Positions 14,449-18,922 of a stretch of DNA of 18,922 bases are shown piece by piece (positions within the stretch are counted from its first letter, which is position 1; each line of letters opens with the position of its first letter). A program made the translations under genes and the position numbers. The DNA comes from RYN-433 sp036558265 (GTDB lineage Bacteria; Planctomycetota; Phycisphaerae; Tepidisphaerales; Tepidisphaeraceae), in NCBI GenBank assembly GCA_036558265.1, contig DATBFY010000752.1, positions 1-18,922 on the forward strand, in the 5' to 3' direction. Under the pieces are notes generated by a model. That model did no database searches, was not told where the DNA came from, and saw only the letters and a program-made list of their open reading frames with translations.

Positions 14449-15897
14449 TCACCGCCTGAAAAACGTCTTCCCCTGCTTGTTAAACTTGCTCAAGCGATTG
14501 TTCACGTACAACCCCTCCAGCAGGAACTCGCCCACGCTTGCCAGCAGCTCCGGATCCGACGCATCCAGCTCCATCTCCTTCGCCAGCGCCGCGGCGCTCT
14601 TGTCCAGGCCCTTGATGGCCTTCATGTTCGTCACGAACTCATCGGCGGTCAGGTCGTCGCCGGCGGGGAAGTTCAGGTTCCCCTTGAATTGCTCGGTGAT
14701 CGTCTCGTAGGCGTCGACGTCGGCGTACTGGCCGAAGATCTTCTTCACGGCCTCGCCGATCAGGCTCTGGATCAGCTTGTCCTCGGCGCCCTCTTCTTCC
14801 GCGAGCGTCATCTCGATCTTGCCGCGGCAGCTCGCGACCAGGTAATTCAGGTCGCAGATCCGCGGCACGACGCGCGTCTGAGCGTTGACGATTCCCCGGC
14901 GCTCGGCGTTGCTGATGACCGTCTCCAGGTTCGCGATGCTCGTGCGCACGCTCACGCCGCTGGCCTGGCTGACGTGTGGCGAGGAGCGCGCCTGGCGGAC
15001 GGTTTCCTCGACGATCTCGTGCACGAACGCCGGCACCTCGACCTTCACCCCGCTGCCGCTGTCGGTCCTGGCGTCGGCGCGATCCACGTACGCGTTCGCC
15101 TGGGCGATCTCGATGCCCTCGCGCGCCGTCTCGGGGTAGTGCGTGCGGATCACGCTGCCGATGCGATCCTTCAGCGGCGTCACGATCCGCCCTCGGTTGG
15201 TGTAATCCTCGGGGTTCGCGCTGAAGACCAGGCACACGTCCAGGTTCAGGCGGATCGGGTACCCGCGGATCTGGATGTCGCGCTCCTCCAGCACGTTAAA
15301 GAGGCCCACCTGGATGCGCGGCGGCAGGTCGGGTAGCTCGTTGATCGAGAACAGCCCCCGGTTCGAGCGCGGGATCAGGCCGTAGTGCATCGTCGATTCG
15401 TCCGACAGGTAGCGGCCCTCGGCGTGCTTCACCAGGTCCACCTCGCCGATCAGGTCGGCGATGGTGACGTCGGGCGTCGCCAGTTTCTCGTGGTAGCGGT
15501 CGCGGCGATGCACCCACTCGATCTTCGCGTCGTCGCCCTGCTCGGCGAGGATGCGCTGGCCCGACCGGGTCATGGGCGCGACCGGGTCGTCGTTGATCTC
15601 GACGCCCGCCAGCACCGGGATCCACTCGTCCAGCAGCTCGGGCAGCATCCGCAGGATGCGCGTCTTGGCCTGCCCGCGCAGCCCGAGGAAGAGTAAGTCG
15701 TGTTTCGAGAGGATCCCGTTGACGATCTGCGGGATCACGGTGTCGCGATAGCCGACGATCCCCGGGAACAGCTCCTGGTCGTCCTTGAGCTTGCGGATGA
15801 GGTTGGTCCGCATCTCGTCCTTGACCGAGCGCGGGCGATAACCGGTCTCCTTCAGTTGGCCGACGGTGGCGGGCTTGGGGTGCGTCGAGTGCGACAT
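14449..15897 (-). CDS. MoxR/ChlI-like AAA+ ATPase
   Basis: This 482-residue protein belongs to the magnesium-chelatase-like AAA+ group, often annotated as magnesium chelatase or sigma-54-interacting regulator. Walker A is unusual: GLRGQAKT (72-79), with Ala where the GK-adjacent Gly normally stands. IPRSNRGLFSINELPDLPP (175-193) holds Walker B and the helix-2-insert region. LVFSANPEDYTNRG (223-236) holds sensor 1, and LKDRIGSVIRTHYP (242-255) the conserved arginines. Residues ~260-480 are the helical lid and an acidic C-terminal region. Such ATPases usually act as chaperones with a von Willebrand A protein encoded next door; here TcmP, in the opposite orientation, occupies the downstream side. 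AGGAG lies 11 nt before the ATG, rather far. A -10-like TATCAT lies at 15930-15935. Substrate unknown. Confidence 0.88.
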   Translation of the reverse strand: MSHSTHPKPATVGQLKETGYRPRSVKDEMRTNLIRKLKDDQELFPGIVGYRDTVIPQIVNGILSKHDLLFLGLRGQAKTRILRMLPELLDEWIPVLAGVEINDDPVAPMTRSGQRILAEQGDDAKIEWVHRRDRYHEKLATPDVTIADLIGEVDLVKHAEGRYLSDESTMHYGLIPRSNRGLFSINELPDLPPRIQVGLFNVLEERDIQIRGYPIRLNLDVCLVFSANPEDYTNRGRIVTPLKDRIGSVIRTHYPETAREGIEIAQANAYVDRADARTDSGSGVKVEVPAFVHEIVEETVRQARSSPHVSQASGVSVRTSIANLETVISNAERRGIVNAQTRVVPRICDLNYLVASCRGKIEMTLAEEEGAEDKLIQSLIGEAVKKIFGQYADVDAYETITEQFKGNLNFPAGDDLTADEFVTNMKAIKGLDKSAAALAKEMELDASDPELLASVGEFLLEGLYVNNRLSKFNKQGKTFFRR

Positions 15898-16038
15898 CAG
15901 TTACAAATCTCCTCTCGGATCGGTCTGCAATGATAGGACCCGAGCGGTGAAAAGAGATGGACAAAAGTGGCCGCCGGCTGCTCGGACACGAAAAGGGACG
16001 GGAGGACGGGAGCCTTTTCGTTCGGGCGAACCGGAGGC

Positions 16039-16662
16039 TCACCACCCGAACCGCTCCTCGCGCCACGGGTCACCATGCATATGGTAGCCATTCTGTTCCC
16101 AGAAGCCGGGGGCGTCGGTGGCGCGCAGCTCGATCCCGCGGATCCACTTGGCGCTCTTCCACAGGTAAAGCCGCGGAACCAGCCCGCGCAGCGGCCAGCC
16201 GTGATCGGGCTCCAGATCCCTGCCGTCCCACTGGTACGCCAGGATGCAATCCTGGGCCACGAACTCCGCCAGCGGCACGTTCACCGTGAACCCCGCCTCG
16301 CTGTGACACATCACGTATCGTGCGTTGGCCTTGGGCCGCGCGCGGTCGATGATCGCCTTCGTCGGCACGCCGGTGAACACGTTGTCCAGCCGGCTCCAGT
16401 GGGTGACGCAGTGCATGTCACACACGACGTCGACCGCCGGCATCTGCCGGATTTCGTCGTAGCTCAACTCGTACTCGTCCTCGACCAATCCGAAAACTCG
16501 CAGCCGCCAGTCCGGACGGTACGGATCGATCTTCGGCACGCTTCCGTAGTGGAGGACCGGCCACTTTGCGGTCAGGACCTGTGCGGGTGGCGTACGGTCC
16601 TTGGCGGAGCCGCGAAGCGTGTCGGGACTGACGATCCGGAGGCGGCGGGAGGAGTGGGTCAT
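16039..16662 (-). CDS. Sulfite-oxidase-like molybdopterin oxidoreductase
   Basis: This 207-residue protein matches the cytoplasmic bacterial/archaeal branch of the sulfite oxidase Mo-cofactor domain (PF00174). C85 in CDMHCVTHWSRLDNVFTGVP (81-100) is the expected Mo-coordinating cysteine. DHGWPLRGLVPRLYLWKSAK (153-172) binds the cofactor phosphate region, and FWEQNGYHMHGDPW (187-200) is a typical family ending. There is no signal peptide and no haem or dimerisation domain, so the electron partner and substrate are unknown; sulfite, a sulfoxide or another small oxo-acceptor are options. I use the ATG at 16662, close to where homology begins. A GTG at 16707 overlaps the previous TGA (GTGA) and could couple translation, adding 15 residues. 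It is the last gene of a probable three-gene unit with the small protein and GH15. Confidence 0.88.
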   Translation of the reverse strand: MTHSSRRLRIVSPDTLRGSAKDRTPPAQVLTAKWPVLHYGSVPKIDPYRPDWRLRVFGLVEDEYELSYDEIRQMPAVDVVCDMHCVTHWSRLDNVFTGVPTKAIIDRARPKANARYVMCHSEAGFTVNVPLAEFVAQDCILAYQWDGRDLEPDHGWPLRGLVPRLYLWKSAKWIRGIELRATDAPGFWEQNGYHMHGDPWREERFGW

Positions 16663-16703
16663 GGCCGTCGGATGGTAGGGAGATGCTTGCGCGGCGGCAA
16701 CGG

Positions 16704-16937
16704 TCACGCGCGACCGAGCAGGTCGTGGATACGCCGGCTGATCTCGTCCAGGTCGTGATCGGCCGCGCGAACCTCGGCGGTGGCCTGGTCCCGCTGGGAC
16801 GGCGGCGCTTCGTCGTCGTCGAACGTGTGTTCCAGCTTCCGCCGCGCCTCGCCGAAGCGTTGCGTCGCGTCGTGCAGGTCGCCCATCAGCTCCTCGGGCA
16901 CCCGCTGCGCCCCCGTGGAATTTGTTTCCTGCTGCAT
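16704..16937 (-). CDS. Small charged helical protein
   Basis: This 77-residue protein has no family I recognise. After a polar N-terminus it looks like two charged amphipathic helices (VPEELMGDLHDATQRFGEARR, ~13-33, and RDQATAEVRAADHDLDEISR, ~49-68) around an acidic DDDE loop, a pattern consistent with a helical hairpin or coiled coil. GGAGG lies 8 nt before the ATG at 16937, a good ribosome-binding site. A GTG at 16961 directly follows the GH15 stop and is a weaker option. Its stop overlaps a possible GTG start of the sulfite-oxidase-like gene. Tight spacing to both neighbours argues for a single transcript. Confidence 0.72.
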   Translation of the reverse strand: MQQETNSTGAQRVPEELMGDLHDATQRFGEARRKLEHTFDDDEAPPSQRDQATAEVRAADHDLDEISRRIHDLLGRA

Positions 16938-16961
16938 TCGTGAACCCTCCACTTGCAACAC

Positions 16962-18809
16962 TCAGACCCGCGGCCCCCCCGACAGCGTCCGATCCAGGTT
17001 GTACGCCGCGCTGATCAGCGACAGGTGCGTGAACGCCTGCGGCATGTTGCCCAGCGCCTCCCCGTGCGAGCCGGTCTGCTCGGCGAACAGGCCCAGGTGA
17101 TTCGCGTAGCCCAGCATCTTCTCGAACATCAGCCTCGCCCGGTCGAGGCGCGTCCGGTCAGCCCGGCCGGCCCGCGTCAGGGCTTCGACCAGCCAGAACG
17201 TGCACATGTTGAACGTCCCCTCCTCGCCCGGCAGGCCGTCGAAATACTGCGTCGTGTTGTACCGGTAGACCAGGCTGTTCGATAACAGGCCGCCCTCGGT
17301 CGGGTCCTTCATCGTCGCATCAAGGGTGCTGAGCATCCGCGGGTCGTTGGGGGCCATGAAGAAGACCAGCGGCATGATCAGGTTGGACGCGTCCAGCGCG
17401 TCGCTGCCATAATGCTGGACGAACGCCTTGCGCCGCTCGCTCCACCCGTTGGTCATCACATCGAGGTAGATCTCGTCGCGGCAGCGGTACCACTCGCCCC
17501 ATCGCGCCGGGAACGATCGCTTGCTCGCCAGACGAAGGGCGCGATCCACCGCCACCCAGCACATGAGCTTGGAGTAGACGAAGTGCTGCAGGCCGCTCCG
17601 CGTCTCCCAGATCCCATCATCCGGCCGCCGCCAGTTCGCGCACACCCAATCCACCAGTTCCGACAGCTCGACCCACAAATCCCACGAGATCGGCGCGCCG
17701 TACTTGTTGTACAGGTAAACGCTGTCCATCAACTCGCCGTAGATGTCGAGCTGAAGCTGGTTGCTGGCCGCGTTGCCGATGCGAACCGGGCGCGACCCGC
17801 GATAACCCTCCAGGTGGTCGAGCGTCACCTCAGCCAGCTCGTGCTCCCCGTGCAGACCATACATGATCTGCAACCCGCCGTCGGGGTTTCGCTCGTGGCA
17901 GCGCGCCTCGAGCCAGCGCATGAAGTCGCCGGCCTCCTCGGTGAACCCGACGCGCAAGAGGCCATAGAGCGAGAACGCCGCGTCGCGCACCCACGTGTAC
18001 CGATAATCCCAGTTGCGCGGCCCGCCGATCGCCTCGGGCAGGCTGCACGTCGGCGACGCCACCAGCGCCCCCGTCGGTGCGAACGTCAGCAGCTTGAGCA
18101 CCAGCGCCGAGCGGTAAACCATCTCGCGCCACCGCCCCGTGTACGTGCAGCGGTTCAGCCAGGCGTGCCAGAATGCGACCGTCTGGTTCAGCAGGCGCTC
18201 CTCGGTCGCCTCGTCGAAGACCTCCGCCCCCTTGTGCTTCTCGTCCAGCGGCCGCAGCACGAACGCCGCCTTCTCCCCGGGATTGAGCCTCAGATCCGCC
18301 GTGATTCCCCCGCTGGCCTGGATCATCTTGAGCGGGTGCTTGGTCGTCAGCTCGACGCTCAAACCGTCGCTTCGGAACACCGCGCCGTGCGCCACGATGT
18401 CGGTCTTATGCGGGTCGCGGCCGTAGTTGAACGCGGGGCAACACTCGACCCGCATGGGGACCGAACCGCGGACCGCCTCGACCCGCCGGACGAGCTGGCG
18501 GAACCCCGGCTCACCCTGCCTCACCCCCACGGGCATGTAGTCGATCACCTCCACCACCCCGTCGCCCAGCAGGAACCGCGTGATCAGGACGTTGGTCTCC
18601 GGCCAGTACATCTGCTTGCGGATCGCGTCCTGTGCGACCGGGGCGATCCTGTAGTATCCGCCCTTCTTGTCGTCGAGGATCGCGGCGAAGAGGCTGGGCG
18701 AGTCGAAGTGCGGCAGGCACATCCAGTCGATCGACCCGTCGCGGCCGACCAGGGCCGCGGTGTGCATGTTGCCGATCAAACCGTGATCTTCGATGGGGAG
18801 GTACGCCAT
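16962..18809 (-). CDS. GH15 family glucoamylase/trehalase-like enzyme
   Basis: This 615-residue protein is a complete bacterial GH15 enzyme. The N-terminal domain opens YLPIEDHGLIGNMHTAALVG (3-22), then GSIDWMCLPHFDSPSLF (25-41). The (alpha/alpha)6 barrel includes GPRNWDYRYTWVRDAAF (263-279), NPDGGLQIMYGLHGE (308-322), QLDIYGELMDSVY (353-365), DDGIWETR (397-404) with likely general acid E402, GTFNMCTFWLVEAL (531-544), and GLFAEQTG (573-580) with likely general base E577. GH15 hydrolases release glucose from alpha-glucans, but many of this NMHTAALV type act on trehalose, so both substrates are open. No signal peptide, so it is probably intracellular. The start is the ATG at 18809, where the conserved N-terminus begins; the 25-residue extension to 18884 is not family-like. 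No Shine-Dalgarno. First gene of a likely operon; 18810-18922 upstream shows nothing further. Confidence 0.93.
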   Translation of the reverse strand: MAYLPIEDHGLIGNMHTAALVGRDGSIDWMCLPHFDSPSLFAAILDDKKGGYYRIAPVAQDAIRKQMYWPETNVLITRFLLGDGVVEVIDYMPVGVRQGEPGFRQLVRRVEAVRGSVPMRVECCPAFNYGRDPHKTDIVAHGAVFRSDGLSVELTTKHPLKMIQASGGITADLRLNPGEKAAFVLRPLDEKHKGAEVFDEATEERLLNQTVAFWHAWLNRCTYTGRWREMVYRSALVLKLLTFAPTGALVASPTCSLPEAIGGPRNWDYRYTWVRDAAFSLYGLLRVGFTEEAGDFMRWLEARCHERNPDGGLQIMYGLHGEHELAEVTLDHLEGYRGSRPVRIGNAASNQLQLDIYGELMDSVYLYNKYGAPISWDLWVELSELVDWVCANWRRPDDGIWETRSGLQHFVYSKLMCWVAVDRALRLASKRSFPARWGEWYRCRDEIYLDVMTNGWSERRKAFVQHYGSDALDASNLIMPLVFFMAPNDPRMLSTLDATMKDPTEGGLLSNSLVYRYNTTQYFDGLPGEEGTFNMCTFWLVEALTRAGRADRTRLDRARLMFEKMLGYANHLGLFAEQTGSHGEALGNMPQAFTHLSLISAAYNLDRTLSGGPRV

Positions 18810-18922
18810 GCGGAGCCGGCGGGCAGCGTACAACAGCGGCGGTGGACGCCGGAACAGCCAAATCCATGAGTCACCGGTCGTCAACGGCTGGGCCCGCTCA
18901 AAGGCCCTTCCCCAATGCCCCC

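Noticed and set aside
16001..16038. Hairpin after the sulfite-oxidase-like gene (GTTC / GAAC with flanking GAGCC / GGCTC)
   Set aside because: Short stems with a poor loop and no clear T-run; not better than chance for this composition.
1..18922. CRISPR arrays, tRNA or rRNA genes, IS elements
   Set aside because: No regularly spaced repeats, no cloverleaf-like sequence, no transposase frame and no terminal inverted repeats were found by reading both strands.

Overview
This window comes from a GC-rich bacterial chromosome. The gene content fits a planctomycete, possibly of the Phycisphaerae type. Pointers are a CxxCGYNL...CPECG zinc-ribbon membrane protein, a secreted glycoside-hydrolase-like protein, an exported FAD_oxidored protein, a stand-alone divergent GroES, and several start codons with no Shine-Dalgarno but a -10-like box just upstream. 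This placement is inference; there is no rRNA or other marker gene here. Every gene carries long open frames on its opposite strand, typical of high-GC DNA, and these were discarded.

Layout. 1-2196 (-): secreted glycoside-hydrolase-like protein, cut by the window start. 2302-2694 (+): single-domain response regulator, followed by a strong hairpin shared with the converging gene. 2771-7480 (-): membrane protein, alpha/beta hydrolase, diaminopimelate decarboxylase (lysA), a small unknown protein and a sugar phosphate isomerase/epimerase-like TIM barrel. 7477-7686: a start-less remnant of an RTX-type calcium-binding repeat. 7751-8623 (+): membrane-anchored unknown. 8652-9086 (-): Rrf2-family regulator. 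9237-10076 (+): GroES-like protein and a degenerate receiver-like protein. 10206-11837 (+): exported FAD-dependent oxidoreductase, overlapping tail-to-tail with a zinc-ribbon membrane protein (11824-12663, -). 12741-14425 (+): two-gene cassette of a three-Cys-motif (Gp37/Gp68, DUF5131) protein and its partner TcmP. 14449-15897 (-): MoxR/ChlI-like AAA+ ATPase. 16039-18809 (-): GH15 glucoamylase/trehalase-like enzyme, a small charged protein and a molybdopterin sulfite-oxidase-like protein, probably one operon.

Functional reading. Most of the window is ordinary metabolism (lysine/peptidoglycan precursor, polysaccharide and sugar handling, redox) and single-gene regulation. The accessory-looking part is the DUF5131-TcmP pair. 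It has its own recognisable promoter, looks less GC-biased than its flanks, and sits between two genes with no obvious connection to it. It pairs a putative Fe-S/radical-SAM-like protein with a putative SAM-dependent methyltransferase, and it is the best candidate here for a poorly understood system. Other points worth attention are the RTX fossil, a receiver-like protein with Asn in place of the phosphoacceptor Asp, an Rrf2 regulator missing one of the three cluster Cys and with a candidate operator at its own promoter, a hydrolase with an altered nucleophile elbow, and -10 boxes placed so close to ATG codons that leaderless transcripts are likely.
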